NCBI RefSeq assembly: GCF_900115635.1
Contig: NZ_FOXE01000006.1
Coordinates: forward strand, 94,643-158,642
DNA from: Oscillibacter sp. PC13
GTDB taxonomy: Bacteria > Bacillota > Clostridia > Oscillospirales > Oscillospiraceae
Reading direction: 5' to 3'
Length of the DNA stretch: 64,000 bases
Shown: in pieces, positions 1 to 9,924 of the stretch
Layout: every line of letters starts with the position of its first letter
Numbering within the stretch: position 1 is the first letter of the stretch
Made by a program: the position numbers and the translations under genes
The notes under the pieces: model-generated
The model's input: the letters and a program-made list of their open reading frames with translations, nothing else
Database searches by the model: none
What the model was told of the DNA's origin: nothing

Positions 1-61
1 GGATTCACTGTTTTACGGACACCGCCCTATCGGCGCGGTTTTTCCCCTGGATAAAGTGTTC

Positions 62-1132
62 TCAGACAGCAGCAGCAATGGCCTGGCCCATGGCAGCACA
101 GCCGACCTTCGTTTTCCCGGGTTCCATGATATCTCCGGTTCGCAGACCGCTTTCCAGTGTTTTATTGACAGCTGTTTCGATGGCATCCGCCTCTGCGGGC
201 ATCCCAAGGCTGTATCGGAGCATCATGGCCGCCGCCAGAATCATACCGATGGGATTGGCCAGATCCTGGCCTGCAATATCAGGGGCAGATCCGTGAATGG
301 GCTCATAGAGGCCTCGGGTGCCTTCTCCCAAAGCGGAGGAGGGGATCATACCAATGGAACCGGTAATCTGGCTGGCCTCGTCAGAGAGAATGTCGCCGAA
401 GAGGTTTTCCGTCACAATCACATCAAACTGGCTGGGATCCCGGACAATCTGCATGGAGCAGTTGTCCACATACATATGGCGGACCTCTACCTCCGGATAC
501 TCCTCGGCAATGCGGTTCACAATTTTCCGCCAGAGCTTGGAGGAGTCCAGAACATTGGCCTTATCCACGGAACAAAGCCGCTTGGAGCGCTTCATGGCCG
601 TGTCAAAGCCAACACGGACGATACGCTCGATCTCGTGCTGGGAGTATGCCATCACATCGGAGGCGGCCTCCTCTCCATTGCGCTGATAGGTCTTGTGCTC
701 ACCGAAATAGGCGCCCCCGATGAGTTCCCGGACGACCATGAAATCAATCCCGCGTTCCACAATGTCTGCCCGCAGCGGGCTGGCCTCTTTCAGCTGGGGA
801 ATCAATTTGGAAGGGCGCAGATTGGCATACAGGCCCATGCCGGCGCGGAGGGCCAGCAGGCCCTTTTCCGGCCGGATGGCGGGATCAATGGTGTCCCACT
901 TGGGCCCTCCGATGGCAGAGAGCAGGGCGCTGTCAGACGCTAGGCAGGTTTTCAGACTGGACTCCGGCAGGGGTACGCCGAAGGCGTCGATGGCATTGCC
1001 GCCCATGGGGGCTTCCTCATAACGGAAGGTATGTCCGAACTTGTTGGCGACCACATCCAAGACAGCCAAAGCCTGGGCCATGATTTCCGGGCCGATGCCG
1101 TCGCCCCGGATAATTGCAATTGTCTTTTCCAT
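62..1132 (-). CDS. leuB: 3-isopropylmalate dehydrogenase
   Basis: Last gene of the leucine operon. It oxidises and decarboxylates (2R,3S)-3-isopropylmalate to 2-oxoisocaproate with NAD+ in the cytoplasm. The 356-residue protein has the usual length. It opens with the family signature IRGDGIGPEI and has the substrate/metal region YVDNCSMQIV, followed by TENLFGDILSDEAS (Asp ligands for Mg2+/Mn2+) and the NAD-binding segment EPIHGSAPDIAG. The start lies 6 nt after the leuD stop, so it is co-transcribed with leuACD. Sixty-one bases remain downstream in the window, with no convincing terminator in them. Confidence 0.97.
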   Translation of the reverse strand: MEKTIAIIRGDGIGPEIMAQALAVLDVVANKFGHTFRYEEAPMGGNAIDAFGVPLPESSLKTCLASDSALLSAIGGPKWDTIDPAIRPEKGLLALRAGMGLYANLRPSKLIPQLKEASPLRADIVERGIDFMVVRELIGGAYFGEHKTYQRNGEEAASDVMAYSQHEIERIVRVGFDTAMKRSKRLCSVDKANVLDSSKLWRKIVNRIAEEYPEVEVRHMYVDNCSMQIVRDPSQFDVIVTENLFGDILSDEASQITGSIGMIPSSALGEGTRGLYEPIHGSAPDIAGQDLANPIGMILAAAMMLRYSLGMPAEADAIETAVNKTLESGLRTGDIMEPGKTKVGCAAMGQAIAAAV

Positions 1133-1138
1133 ACTGTT

Positions 1139-1621
1139 TTATCCTTTCAGGGACGCCATGAGGCCGCCCTTTTGAATCATATCCTTGATAAAATCGGGGA
1201 AGGGCTCGGCTTGATAGGTCTCGCCCTTGGTGACATTGGTGATGACGCCGGTGTCGAAGTCGACAGATACCTCGTCCCCGTCTGAAATGCCGTCGCTAGC
1301 GGCTTCGCACTCCAGAATGGCCAGGCCGATGTTGATGGCGTTGCGGTAAAAGATGCGGGCAAAGGTCTTGGCAATGACGCAGCTGATGCCCGCGGCCCGG
1401 ATGGCAACGGGAGCGTGCTCCCGGGAGGATCCGCAGCCGAAGTTCCAGCCGCCCACCATGATGTCGCCGCCGTGGACCTTCTTTACAAACTCCGTGTCGA
1501 TGTCCTCCATGCAGTGGCTGGCCAGCTCTTTTTCGTCCTGGGTGGCCAGATACCGAGCGGGGATGATGACATCAGTGTCGATGTGATCGCCGTACTTATG
1601 AACTTTACCGTGTGCATTCAT
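1139..1621 (-). CDS. leuD: 3-isopropylmalate dehydratase small subunit
   Basis: Small (swivel-domain) subunit of isopropylmalate isomerase, which pairs with LeuC to convert 2- to 3-isopropylmalate. The 160 residues match the short archaeal/clostridial-type LeuD. Visible signatures are the N-terminal [11 protein letters not shown] segment and the substrate-loop region [10 protein letters not shown] around residues 60-70. The start codon overlaps the leuC stop by 4 nt (ATGA), which suggests translational coupling and keeps the two subunits in step. leuB follows after 6 nt. Confidence 0.96.
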   Translation of the reverse strand: MNAHGKVHKYGDHIDTDVIIPARYLATQDEKELASHCMEDIDTEFVKKVHGGDIMVGGWNFGCGSSREHAPVAIRAAGISCVIAKTFARIFYRNAINIGLAILECEAASDGISDGDEVSVDFDTGVITNVTKGETYQAEPFPDFIKDMIQKGGLMASLKG

Positions 1622-2886
1622 GCTTCCATGACCTCCTTGGGATGGGTGATGTGGCCGGTAACGGCGCTGGCGGCCGCCACGGCGGGAGAGGCGAGATAGA
1701 CCTCGCTGTCCACGTGGCCCATACGGCCCACGAAGTTGCGGTTGGTGGTGGAGACGCAGCGCTCACCTGCGGCCAGGATGCCCATGTAGCCGCCAAGGCA
1801 CGGCCCGCAGGTGGGGGTGGAGACAATGCAGCCGGAGTCCAGGAAGATCTCCGTATAGCCCTGCTTGATGCACTGGCGGTAGACGTCCTGGGTGGCAGGG
1901 ATGATGATGGCCCGGATGCCCTTTGCCACCTTCTTTCCCTTGAGCACGGCAGCGGCAGCGGCCATATCTGCGATCTGTCCATTGGTACAGGAGCCAATGA
2001 CCACCTGGTCAATGGCAACGTTGCCGCCTTCTGCGGCGGGGTGGGCGTTTTCCGGCAGATGGGGATAGGCAACTGTGCAGTCGATTTCTCCCAAATCCAA
2101 GTCGATGACCTGCTCGTATACCGCGTCCGGATCCGCCTCGTAAACGGTGTAGGGCCGGTTGACGCGGCCGTCCACATAGGCCCGGGTAACTTCATCTACG
2201 GCGAAAATACCGTTTTTCGCGCCGGCCTCAATGGCCATATTGGAGATGGTGAGGCGGTCAAAAATGCTGAGATTCTTCAGCCCGGGGCCGGAGAATTCCA
2301 GGGAGCGGTACAAGGCACCGTCCACTCCGATCTTGCCAATCAGGTGAAGAATGACATCCTTGCCGCTGACATAGGGGCGGAAAGAGCCGATGATGTTCAC
2401 CTTGATGGCGGCAGGCACCTTGAACCAGGTCTCACCAACTGCCATGGCCGCGCCCATATCCGTGGAGCCAACGCCAGTGGAGAAGGCGCCCAGGGCACCG
2501 TAGGTACAAGTGTGGGAGTCCGCGCCGACGCAGGCCTCGCCGGGGGCGATCAGACCCTTTTCCGGAATCAGGGCATGCTCAATGCCCATTTGGCCCACGT
2601 CGTAATAATTGTCCAGGTCAAACCGGCGGGCAAAAGTCCGGCACTGCTTGCATTGGGTAGCGGCCTTAATGTCCTTGTTGGGAGCAAAGTGATCCATCAC
2701 CATGACGATTTTGCTCTTGTCGAACACCTTGTCAAAGCCGGCCTTTTCAAATTCGTTAATGGCCACCGGAGAGGTGATGTCGTTGCCAAGAACCATATCC
2801 AGCTTGGCCTTGATCAGCTGGCCAGCCCGCACCTCAGGGAGCCCTGCGTGGGCAGCCAGGATTTTTTGTGTCATTGTCATTCCCAT
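1618..2886 (-). CDS. leuC: 3-isopropylmalate dehydratase large subunit
   Basis: Aconitase-family large subunit that carries the [4Fe-4S] cluster and, with LeuD, isomerises 2-isopropylmalate to 3-isopropylmalate. It has 422 residues, the short homoaconitase/LeuC-like type. Cluster ligands can be seen as the Cys of VIGSCTNG and the two Cys of PTCGPCLGG; the [15 protein letters not shown] segment is also typical. The first ATG is chosen because AAAGGAG sits 10 nt upstream; two more in-frame ATGs follow within four codons. It lies 19 nt after leuA. Confidence 0.96.
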   Translation of the reverse strand: MGMTMTQKILAAHAGLPEVRAGQLIKAKLDMVLGNDITSPVAINEFEKAGFDKVFDKSKIVMVMDHFAPNKDIKAATQCKQCRTFARRFDLDNYYDVGQMGIEHALIPEKGLIAPGEACVGADSHTCTYGALGAFSTGVGSTDMGAAMAVGETWFKVPAAIKVNIIGSFRPYVSGKDVILHLIGKIGVDGALYRSLEFSGPGLKNLSIFDRLTISNMAIEAGAKNGIFAVDEVTRAYVDGRVNRPYTVYEADPDAVYEQVIDLDLGEIDCTVAYPHLPENAHPAAEGGNVAIDQVVIGSCTNGQIADMAAAAAVLKGKKVAKGIRAIIIPATQDVYRQCIKQGYTEIFLDSGCIVSTPTCGPCLGGYMGILAAGERCVSTTNRNFVGRMGHVDSEVYLASPAVAAASAVTGHITHPKEVMEA

Positions 2887-2905
2887 GTTGTGCTGTCTCC
2901 TTTCC

Positions 2906-4408
2906 TCAGCCCGCCGTAATTTTGTTGATACCGTTTACATAGGCGCGAATAGAGGACTCGATGATATCTGTAGAGATACCGGTGCCGGTGTAGACCTCGC
3001 CATTGTGGCTGATTTTCACTACGGCCTCACCCAAGGAGTCCTCGCCATCCGTGACAGCGTTGAGGCTGAAGCTCTCCAGATTCACATCCAGATCTGTAAT
3101 GCGGTTAATGGCCTTGAACGCCGCATCCAGGGGGCCGCTGCCAAGGGAAACCTCTTCAAAGGACTGGCCGTCTTTGGAAATTTTAATGCAGGCGGTGTTG
3201 GCAATTTCATTGCCGGTATTGACCACATGTCCAACCAGCTCGTAGGTGGGGATATCATCCCGGCGGTAGCTGAGGGCCAGTGCCTCCAGATCGGAGTTCG
3301 TGATGCTTTTCTTCTTGTCTGCAAGGGCTTTGAAGCGGGCAAAGACGTCGTCCAGCTGAGTATCGCTGAGCTCGTAGCCCATGTCCACCAGACGGTCCCG
3401 CAGAGCGTGCTTGCCGGAGTGTTTGCCCAGGACCATGGTGTTTTGGGGAATGCCCACATCAGTGGACTTCATAATCTCATAGGTGGCGGCATTGGCGGCC
3501 ACGCCGTGCTGATGAATGCCAGACTCATGGGCAAACGCATTGGCACCCACAATGGCTTTGCTGGGGGCGATGGGTACGCCGGTGATGCTGGAGAGGAGCT
3601 TGCTGGTTTTATAGATTTGCTTGGTGTTGATGCCGGTTTCGGCGTCATAGTAGTCGGCCCGTGTCTTAATATTCATGGCGATTTCCTCCAGGCTGGCATT
3701 GCCTGCCCGCTCGCCGATGCCATTGACGGTGCATTCCACCTGTGTGGCACCGGCCCGGACACAGGCCAGGGTATTGGCCACGGCCAGACCCAGATCGTCG
3801 TGGCAGTGGACGGAAATATCCACCTGGTCGATCCCTTCCACGTTGGCCTTGAGGTAGCGGATAAGAGAGCTCATCTCCTCCGGTGTAGAGTAGCCCACAG
3901 TGTCAGGAACATTCAAGACGGTGGCACCGGCCTTGACGGCGGCGGTGTAGCAGCGGGCGAGAAACTCCTTGTCAGAACGGGAGGCGTCCTCTGCGGAGAA
4001 TTCGATGTCCGCGCATTTGGACTTGGCATAGGCTACATTTTCAGCGATGCTGGCCAGCACCTGCTCCCGGGACATCTTCAGCTTATACTCCATGTGGATA
4101 TCGCTGGTGGCCAGGAAAACATGAATGCGTGGATGCTTGGCGACCTTTACGGCGTCCCAGGCAGCGTCAATGTCGCCCTTGGTGCAGCGTGCCAAACTCG
4201 CCACGGTGCAGTTGGTGACCACGCCGGCAATAGACTGTACACTTTTAAAATCCTCGGGGGAGGAGATGGCAAAGCCGGCTTCGATGACATCCACACCCAA
4301 GGCATCCAGCTGCCGGGCCATGTCCAGCTTTTCCGGCAGATTCATGCTGCAGCCGGGGGACTGCTCGCCGTCCCGGAGTGTAGTGTCAAAAATTTTGATT
4401 CGTCTCAT
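2906..4408 (-). CDS. leuA: 2-isopropylmalate synthase
   Basis: First committed step of leucine synthesis: acetyl-CoA plus 2-oxoisovalerate gives 2-isopropylmalate. The 500-residue product has the HMGL-like TIM barrel with [13 protein letters not shown] at residues 5-17 and the metal-binding [12 protein letters not shown] motif. A C-terminal LeuA regulatory domain (about residues 370-500) is where leucine normally binds for feedback inhibition. The open frame runs upstream into the leader to 4726, but the start at 4408 is chosen because AAGGAGG lies just upstream and the conserved N-terminus begins there. First gene of leuA-leuC-leuD-leuB. Confidence 0.97.
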   Translation of the reverse strand: MRRIKIFDTTLRDGEQSPGCSMNLPEKLDMARQLDALGVDVIEAGFAISSPEDFKSVQSIAGVVTNCTVASLARCTKGDIDAAWDAVKVAKHPRIHVFLATSDIHMEYKLKMSREQVLASIAENVAYAKSKCADIEFSAEDASRSDKEFLARCYTAAVKAGATVLNVPDTVGYSTPEEMSSLIRYLKANVEGIDQVDISVHCHDDLGLAVANTLACVRAGATQVECTVNGIGERAGNASLEEIAMNIKTRADYYDAETGINTKQIYKTSKLLSSITGVPIAPSKAIVGANAFAHESGIHQHGVAANAATYEIMKSTDVGIPQNTMVLGKHSGKHALRDRLVDMGYELSDTQLDDVFARFKALADKKKSITNSDLEALALSYRRDDIPTYELVGHVVNTGNEIANTACIKISKDGQSFEEVSLGSGPLDAAFKAINRITDLDVNLESFSLNAVTDGEDSLGEAVVKISHNGEVYTGTGISTDIIESSIRAYVNGINKITAG

Positions 4409-4746
4409 GGAAAGTTCCTCCTTATTTGTGGCTTTTTCTGTTTCAGGCAGCCCCGGGCAACAAAAAAAGCCTTCGTCTCTCAAAATAAGAGACGAAAGCT
4501 CACTTCCGCGGTACCACTCTTGTTGATATAAAAATATCCACTCTCCGTATCGGTCCCATTCGGAACGAATACTGCCTCGCTGGTAACGGTGAGGAACCCG
4601 TTCACACCTACGGCCCAAAAAGGCTTTCAGCGGACTGCTCAAGGGCCAGTATATCGTCTGTCTGCATACCGTCTCGCAGCAACCGGCGGCTCTCTGAAAT
4701 GCGCGCAGCGACTTTTTCCCTGTCATGGCATTTGTACTGTATTGGT
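4409..4746 (-). promoter_or_regulatory. T-box leader of the leucine operon
   Basis: The transcript leader contains a T-box core, AGAGTGGTACCGCGGAAGTG (4501-4520), which normally pairs with the acceptor end of uncharged tRNA. It is followed by an intrinsic terminator with arms at about 4469-4480 and 4488-4499 and a U7 run at 4462-4468. Upstream are the conserved Stem I segments (GAGAGCCGCCGG, then TGCTGCGAGACGG). By position relative to the GCCCTTGAGC segment, the specifier is probably CTG (4647-4649), a leucine codon, which fits the genes controlled. Uncharged tRNA-Leu should favour readthrough into leuA. The specifier assignment is by pattern, not by folding. Confidence 0.92.
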
Positions 4747-4750
4747 TCAG

Positions 4751-4779
4751 ACTTTACACGATTCTGAACAAGTTGTCAA
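4751..4779 (-). promoter_or_regulatory. Sigma-A promoter of the leu operon
   Basis: TTGACA (4774-4779) and TAAAGT (4751-4756) are separated by 17 nt on the minus strand, directly upstream of the T-box Stem I. Transcription should start near 4745, giving a leader of about 340 nt before leuA. Confidence 0.75.
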
Positions 4780-4853
4780 GAGTATATTTAAAAAAATCAA
4801 AAAAGGGAGAAAATCAGACGCTGGAAAAGCGGAAAGACATTGTGCGGGAAGGG

Positions 4854-6128
4854 TTACTGTCTTGCCGCAGGAATCAAAAGTCCCAGAATGCCGCACAGCG
4901 CGGCCGGAACCACCCAGCCAAATCCGAGATCGGCCAGAGGCAGGCGGCTCAACAGTAAAATGGGGGTGCCATAGGTGCTGATGACGGTCAAAAGACTCGT
5001 GATCAAGGCACCAAACGCTGCCAGACGAAATACCCAATCGTTTGAAATCCAGCGCTGAAAGAAGGCCAGCACAATCAAAACCAGGGTAGGAGGGTAGACG
5101 ATACTCAGCACAGGGGATGCGATGGAAACAATCTGATCAAGGCCGATGCTGGACACCACAGCGCTGAACACACAGATCAGAACAACAAGAAACTTGTATG
5201 AAATGCGTCCGCTGGAGAGCCCTGAGAAGTAAGCTGCGGCAGAACTTACCAGGGCCACTGCCGTAGTAATGCAGGCCAGCGCCACAACCACGGCAAACAG
5301 CAACGTGCCGGCACTGCCCATCAGATTTTGAACAATGGAAACAACCAGATAGGTGCGGTTAACGGAGAGATCAAAAAAGCGGGAGGTGGTGACTCCCAAA
5401 TAGGTTAGTCCCAGATAGACCACCAGCAGTGCAGTGCCTGCCACTATACCCGCACCGGCGACTACCCGGGATTTCGCGCGGGTAGTGGTATGGCCCTTCT
5501 CTTCAGCACTTTTCAGGATGATGATACCAAACACCACGGCAGCTAATACATCCATCGTTTGGTAACCGGCCTCGATTCCATTGGCAGGGACGTTCTCAAC
5601 AAGAGTCCGGCTTGGCACGGGGCCGATGGGATCTATTACACCCCGAACAATCAAAATGAGGAGCCCCGCAAGCAGAGCCGGAGTCAAAAATTTTCCGACA
5701 ATGTCCACCACTGCGGATTCCCGCAGACAAAGCAGCAAAATCAACAGAAAAAACAGCGCTGAAAACAGCAGCGGACTGAAACCGGCCACCAGTGGAGCCA
5801 CAGACATCTCGTAAGTGGTGGCAGCGGTTCGGGGGATGGCCAGCATGGGGCCGATACAAAGAACAATGGCACTCATCAGCAAAGTGGCGGGGATTTTCCC
5901 AAGAGGACGGGTAATACCATCCGGGCTGCCACAGCGCAGCATGGCAAACAAGGCCACCAGGGCCAGACCAATATCCGCCAAATAGTAGCAAAGAAATCCT
6001 AAAAACCACTGGGATCCGGACTGCAGTCCGAGGTAGGGGGGAAAAATAACATTTCCGGCTCCAAAAAACATGGAGAACAGAGCAAAGCCAATGACAAAGA
6101 TATCGGTCTTATGAGTCGTGCGCTTCAT
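4854..6128 (-). CDS. brnQ: Branched-chain amino acid:cation symporter (LIVCS family)
   Basis: Inner-membrane importer of Leu/Ile/Val. The 424-residue protein is hydrophobic throughout, with about 12 predicted membrane segments and the typical N-terminal signature FALFSMFFGAGNVIFPP. The frame stays open to 6206, but the start at 6128 is chosen because AAGGAGG lies 5 nt upstream and the family N-terminus begins with a short basic stretch there. It lies upstream of, and in the same direction as, the leu operon, which has its own promoter after the brnQ stop, so the two are separate units serving the same amino acids. Confidence 0.95.
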   Translation of the reverse strand: MKRTTHKTDIFVIGFALFSMFFGAGNVIFPPYLGLQSGSQWFLGFLCYYLADIGLALVALFAMLRCGSPDGITRPLGKIPATLLMSAIVLCIGPMLAIPRTAATTYEMSVAPLVAGFSPLLFSALFFLLILLLCLRESAVVDIVGKFLTPALLAGLLILIVRGVIDPIGPVPSRTLVENVPANGIEAGYQTMDVLAAVVFGIIILKSAEEKGHTTTRAKSRVVAGAGIVAGTALLVVYLGLTYLGVTTSRFFDLSVNRTYLVVSIVQNLMGSAGTLLFAVVVALACITTAVALVSSAAAYFSGLSSGRISYKFLVVLICVFSAVVSSIGLDQIVSIASPVLSIVYPPTLVLIVLAFFQRWISNDWVFRLAAFGALITSLLTVISTYGTPILLLSRLPLADLGFGWVVPAALCGILGLLIPAARQ

Positions 6129-6237
6129 GAGTGCCTCCTTGCAGGAACGTTGGCAGGCTGTCCGCACCATGGGGACAAAAAAGGCCGCTTTCCATGCAAG
6201 CGACACATTACGAAACAGCCTGAATCAAACAAAAACC

Positions 6238-6266
6238 ATTATAAAATGCGGGCATCCAAAAGTCAA
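6238..6266 (-). promoter_or_regulatory. Promoter of brnQ
   Basis: TTGACT (6261-6266) and a perfect TATAAT (6238-6243) with 17-nt spacing lie on the minus strand about 110 nt upstream of brnQ. The resulting leader is about 100 nt. I see no T-box core in it. Confidence 0.75.
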
Positions 6267-6417
6267 CCTTGTGTAAAACTGATAAAATTTGCGCATAGAA
6301 ATCGTCAAAAGAACATATGGTACGCCTCCCACAAGCGGGATGGAACTTTTGAGGAAACAGCTGCGTCTGAACTGAAAAAGAGGAGAGCTTCCTCCAGATA
6401 GCAGACAGGAGACAGAA

Positions 6418-7245
6418 ATGAGACGAAATTTGAAAATCAGGTTCCGGATGATGCTGCTGGCAACTGCCATGGCGCTGCTATTGACGGCGTGCGGCACAGC
6501 AAAGGATGTGGGAACCTCTGCTCCGGTGGAGAGCACGGGTGCAGAAGATGGCGTGGACGGTACTGTGGAGATGCCTGTGGAGCGGCCGGAAGATGAGACG
6601 GAACTCGGGGAGATCCAGAATGCTGACGGCTCCACCGCCATCATAGCGGACGGAGAGGAATTGCTGCCGGACGGCGCTGAACCCAGGCCGGGAGTGGGGC
6701 AGCGGCCTGCGGACAACACCCAGCACCCGGAGCTCGGTGGGCGGCCGGCCAACCCCGCAGAAAAACCAGAGGGACAGCCGGTGGAGAAGCCCACGGATTC
6801 TCCCGCACAGAAACCGGAGAATACGCCTGCGGAACAGGAGCACGTGGATCTGAACGCCTTTTACAACACGTTGGCCTCAGGTGCCGGCTGGCCGGCTATG
6901 ATGCAGGCTGAAGGAGAGACCATGGACGCGTTCTACACAGGGCTGGCGGAACTGGCCACGGAGCAGTGCGGCGTGTACATGGCCATGATCTCTGCCGTGG
7001 CCGGGGAGATTGCCTTGGTGGAGGTTTCCAACGCGGCGGATGTCCAGACAGTAAAAGATATTTTTCAGGCTCGAATCAACTATCAGGTGGGAGATCATGA
7101 AAACCCCGGCGGCGCATGGTATCCAGACTCCATCCAGGTATGGGAAAACAACTCCCGCATTGTCACCCAAGGCAATTACGTGATGATGATTGCCATGGAG
7201 GGTGCTGACGATATTGTGGCCAGTTTCAATGCGTTATTTGTATAA
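6418..7245 (+). CDS. DUF4358 lipoprotein
   Basis: Secreted lipoprotein of 275 residues. A type II signal peptide ends in the lipobox LLTAC at about residues 21-25. A low-complexity linker rich in Pro, Glu and Gly spans about residues 60-140, and a compact C-terminal DUF4358 domain follows (about 145-275), recognisable from the VYMAMISA, EIALVEV and YVMMIAM segments. DUF4358 proteins are common in Clostridia and have no known function. The gene stands alone between divergent brnQ and a convergent DUF362 gene, with a shared terminator behind it. The long linker probably holds the domain away from the membrane through the wall. Confidence 0.8.
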   Translation: MRRNLKIRFRMMLLATAMALLLTACGTAKDVGTSAPVESTGAEDGVDGTVEMPVERPEDETELGEIQNADGSTAIIADGEELLPDGAEPRPGVGQRPADNTQHPELGGRPANPAEKPEGQPVEKPTDSPAQKPENTPAEQEHVDLNAFYNTLASGAGWPAMMQAEGETMDAFYTGLAELATEQCGVYMAMISAVAGEIALVEVSNAADVQTVKDIFQARINYQVGDHENPGGAWYPDSIQVWENNSRIVTQGNYVMMIAMEGADDIVASFNALFV

Positions 7246-7256
7246 AACTGCAGAAA

Positions 7257-7289
7257 AAAACGGACTTCTTTTAGAAGCCCGTTTTTTTG
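7257..7289. terminator. Bidirectional terminator
   Basis: Stem-loop with arms of about 11 nt (AAACGGACTTCT and AGAAGCCCGTTT), flanked by an A-run on the left and a T7 run on the right. It can end both the DUF4358 transcript (+) and the DUF362 transcript (-). Confidence 0.85.
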
Positions 7290-7297
7290 TGGAAATT

Positions 7298-8419
7298 TTA
7301 GATTTCGATCAGATCATACTCCCGTGTACCCAGCCCAAGCTTTTCAGCGTGCTCCAGACAAACCCGCCAGTCGGTGTCCGGATTGGCGGCGACCAGACGG
7401 TCAGAGCAATTGCAATCATAGCCCTCGTCAAAGAGCAGGGAACCTTGCAGGGCCGGCTGGGCGTTGACCGCATCGGCACAGGCCTGATCCAAGGCGACAG
7501 GGTCAAAAGAGGCAAACATGCCCACATCCGGCGTGATAGGTGCATCATTTTCCGCGTGGCAGTCACAGCAGGGGGAGACATCTACAACCAATGACACATG
7601 GAAACAGGGGCGGCCATCCACCACTGCTTTGGTGTATTCCGCCATCTTTTTGTTCAGCATGGCGGGGGCTTCATCATTTCGGGAGACAATGGCGTCTTTC
7701 GGACAGATGGCAAGACAGCGGGCACAGCCAACGCACTTTTCAGTGTCAATGGAGGCTTTTCCATCTGCACCGAACTGGGGGGCACTGTGAGCACAGATCC
7801 TGGAACAGGCATGGCATCCAATGCAGAGATCTTGCTTGACATAGGGCTTTCCGGAGTTGTGCTGCTCCATTTTTCCCGCCCGGGAACCACAGCCCATGCC
7901 GATATTTTTCAAACAGCCGCCCATACCAGCCTGCTCATGTCCCTTAAAGTGGGTGAGGGAGATGAAGACATCAGCATCCATGACAGCCCGGCCAATCTTA
8001 GCAGCTTTTACATACTCGCCGCCCTTTACGGGAACCTCCACATCGTCGTTGCCCTTCAAACCATCGGCAATGAGGATATGGCAGCCGGTGGAATAGGGGG
8101 TAAAACCATTGACATAGGCTGATTCAATATGGTCCAGCGCATTTTTGCGGCCGCCCACATATAAGGTGTTGCAGTCCGTCAAGAAGGGTTTACCGCCATG
8201 GCTTTTTACCAAATCTGCTACTGCCTTCGCCCAGTTGGGACGAAGATAGGCCAGATTGCCCGGCTCGCCGAAATGCATCTTGATGGCCACGTATTTGCCG
8301 TCCATATCGATGTCGCCAAAGCCTGCGGTCATCATCAGACGGGCCAGCTTCTGGGGCAGGTTTTCACGCCAGCTGGGGGCGCGGAAATCCGCAAAGTATA
8401 CCTTTGACTTCTCAGACAT
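7298..8419 (-). CDS. DUF362 protein with two 4Fe-4S ferredoxin motifs
   Basis: Cytoplasmic iron-sulfur protein of 373 residues. The N-terminal DUF362 domain covers about residues 20-250 and 285-373. A ferredoxin insert around residues 195-245 has two clusters of the form CIGCHACSRIC and CVGCARCLAICP, both complete with four Cys. Such proteins are widespread in anaerobes and are annotated as ferredoxins or Fe-S proteins; the physiological partner is not known. The gene is preceded by an AAAAAGGAG-type ribosome site and followed by a bidirectional terminator, so it is probably monocistronic. Confidence 0.88.
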   Translation of the reverse strand: MSEKSKVYFADFRAPSWRENLPQKLARLMMTAGFGDIDMDGKYVAIKMHFGEPGNLAYLRPNWAKAVADLVKSHGGKPFLTDCNTLYVGGRKNALDHIESAYVNGFTPYSTGCHILIADGLKGNDDVEVPVKGGEYVKAAKIGRAVMDADVFISLTHFKGHEQAGMGGCLKNIGMGCGSRAGKMEQHNSGKPYVKQDLCIGCHACSRICAHSAPQFGADGKASIDTEKCVGCARCLAICPKDAIVSRNDEAPAMLNKKMAEYTKAVVDGRPCFHVSLVVDVSPCCDCHAENDAPITPDVGMFASFDPVALDQACADAVNAQPALQGSLLFDEGYDCNCSDRLVAANPDTDWRVCLEHAEKLGLGTREYDLIEI

Positions 8420-8483
8420 TTTTGATAACTCCTTTTTCTTGGATCGTTGTTAGAGAGTGGGGGATTGAGCCCCCGCCGTTTTT

Positions 8484-8900
8484 TTAATCGATATCCACGC
8501 TGACATGATCGGTTCCGTGCTCGTCGAACTCAGACAGGTACGCATCGATGCGGTCCATCAGCTCCCCATAATTTTCACGGGTCAAAGGTTCGCCGTCCAT
8601 ATCCTTCAAGGCGAGCTCCTCTGCCAGAATTTCATAAAAAACGATGTCCTCATAGTTTTCGATGGCTTCGTGAATGCCGCCGTCGGCATAGGCCCTGGAT
8701 GGAATCAGCTCCCCGCGGTACAACTCCACCAGCTTGCTCATATCGTGCTGCAGGCAGTGGGAAAAAATAAGGCTTTCCACTTGATCGTATTCCTTGATAC
8801 GGTCATTTTCCCGGGTGGAGTTGATCACCCAGTTCCCGATGTACGTCAGATCCAGCAGATAGCGGTACTGCTGTTCCGTCAATTCAATTTTCATGGGCAA
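8484..8900 (-). CDS. Hypothetical acidic cytoplasmic protein
   Basis: A 138-residue acidic, helix-rich protein without signal peptide or membrane segment. It contains the His/Asp-bearing segment HCLQHDMSKLVELY near the middle, which could suggest a metal site, but I do not recognise a named family. The start is supported by GGGAGGTG a few bases upstream. It sits between the DUF362 gene and the divergent murI. No operon partner is evident. Confidence 0.7.
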   Translation of the reverse strand: MPMKIELTEQQYRYLLDLTYIGNWVINSTRENDRIKEYDQVESLIFSHCLQHDMSKLVELYRGELIPSRAYADGGIHEAIENYEDIVFYEILAEELALKDMDGEPLTRENYGELMDRIDAYLSEFDEHGTDHVSVDID

Positions 8901-8992
8901 ACACCTCCCAGATACTCCTATATAGCATGATTATAGCAAAGACAATACAAAAATTCCATATAAAAAACCGGGTAAAAAGACTAAAATCTGTC

Positions 8993-9021
8993 TTGCGGCG
9001 GGCAAAAGCACATAGTATAAT
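8993..9021 (+). promoter_or_regulatory. Promoter of murI
   Basis: TTGCGG (8993-8998) and TATAAT (9016-9021), spacing 17 nt, about 90 nt upstream of the murI start. Confidence 0.65.
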
Positions 9022-9108
9022 ATATAATTTGGGAAATACCACATAATCAGAGTATGCAGTATGCGGCAGACGTGTGATAGCCGCGGCCTGAAAAGGAGCT
9101 TTGTGACA

Positions 9109-9924
9109 ATGGATAATCGCCCTATTGGTGTGTTTGACTCAGGCCTCGGCGGCTTGACGGCAGTGCGCTCCCTGCGGCAGATTTTGCCTGAAGAAAACCT
9201 GGTTTATTTTGGCGACACCGCACGGGTCCCCTATGGCGGGCGCGCCAGGGAGACCATTTTAAAATACGCGCGGCAGGACGTGCGCTTTTTGCGCTCCTTT
9301 GACTTGAAGGCAATTTTAATTGCCTGCGGTACGGTGTCCACCACATCTCTGGAGACGCTGCAGACAGAAAATGACCTGCCCATTGTGGGCGTTGTGGAAC
9401 CTACCTGTCGCCGGGCGGTGGCAGTGACGAAGAATAAAAAAGTAGGAATGATTGCCACATTGGCTTCCGTGCGATCCAGCGCCTATGAGACAACCATTCA
9501 CCGGTTGTCTCCAGAGACAGAGGTGTTTTCCAGACCCTGCCCCCTGTTTGTGCCGCTGACGGAGAACGGCCGCATCCACCGGGGGGATGTAGTCATTGAG
9601 ACGGTGGCGCGGGAGTATTTGGAACCATTGAAGGTGACCGGCGTCGACACATTGATTCTGGGATGCACACACTACCCGCTGCTGACAGATATCATTGGGG
9701 ATGTCTGCGGACCGGATGTGACGCTGGTCTCTGCAGGAGAGGAGTCTGCATTCGAATTGAAGCGGCTGCTGAAAGCAAACGGTCTCCGGGCAGATGAACA
9801 TCAGCGTGGAGAAGTGGAGTTTTACGTCAGCGAACGACCGGAGGACTTTGAGCAGATCGCATCGCTGTTTTTGCAGGAGAATATGCACCACAGTGCACGG
9901 AGGATTGACATTGACCAATATTAA
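9109..9924 (+). CDS. murI: Glutamate racemase
   Basis: Makes D-glutamate for peptidoglycan. The 272-residue protein has the N-terminal GVFDSGLGGLT motif, the first catalytic Cys in IACGT (about residue 73) and the second in LGCTHYPLL (about residue 185), so the active-site pair is intact. The open frame begins at 9061, but ATG at 9109 follows AAGGAG at a reasonable distance and starts where the family does. The DUF1934 gene behind it overlaps its 3' end if the TTG start proposed there is right. Confidence 0.95.
   Translation: MDNRPIGVFDSGLGGLTAVRSLRQILPEENLVYFGDTARVPYGGRARETILKYARQDVRFLRSFDLKAILIACGTVSTTSLETLQTENDLPIVGVVEPTCRRAVAVTKNKKVGMIATLASVRSSAYETTIHRLSPETEVFSRPCPLFVPLTENGRIHRGDVVIETVAREYLEPLKVTGVDTLILGCTHYPLLTDIIGDVCGPDVTLVSAGEESAFELKRLLKANGLRADEHQRGEVEFYVSERPEDFEQIASLFLQENMHHSARRIDIDQY

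Noticed and set aside
1612..4531. Long plus-strand frames (435 and 609 codons) opposite leuC and leuA
   Set aside because: They are antisense to highly conserved leu genes, have no family resemblance, and arise from the codon bias of the true frame.
8459..8485. GGGGG/CCCCC hairpin followed by T7 reading on the plus strand
   Set aside because: It faces away from both neighbouring minus-strand genes, the stem core is only 5 bp, and no plus-strand transcript is expected there.
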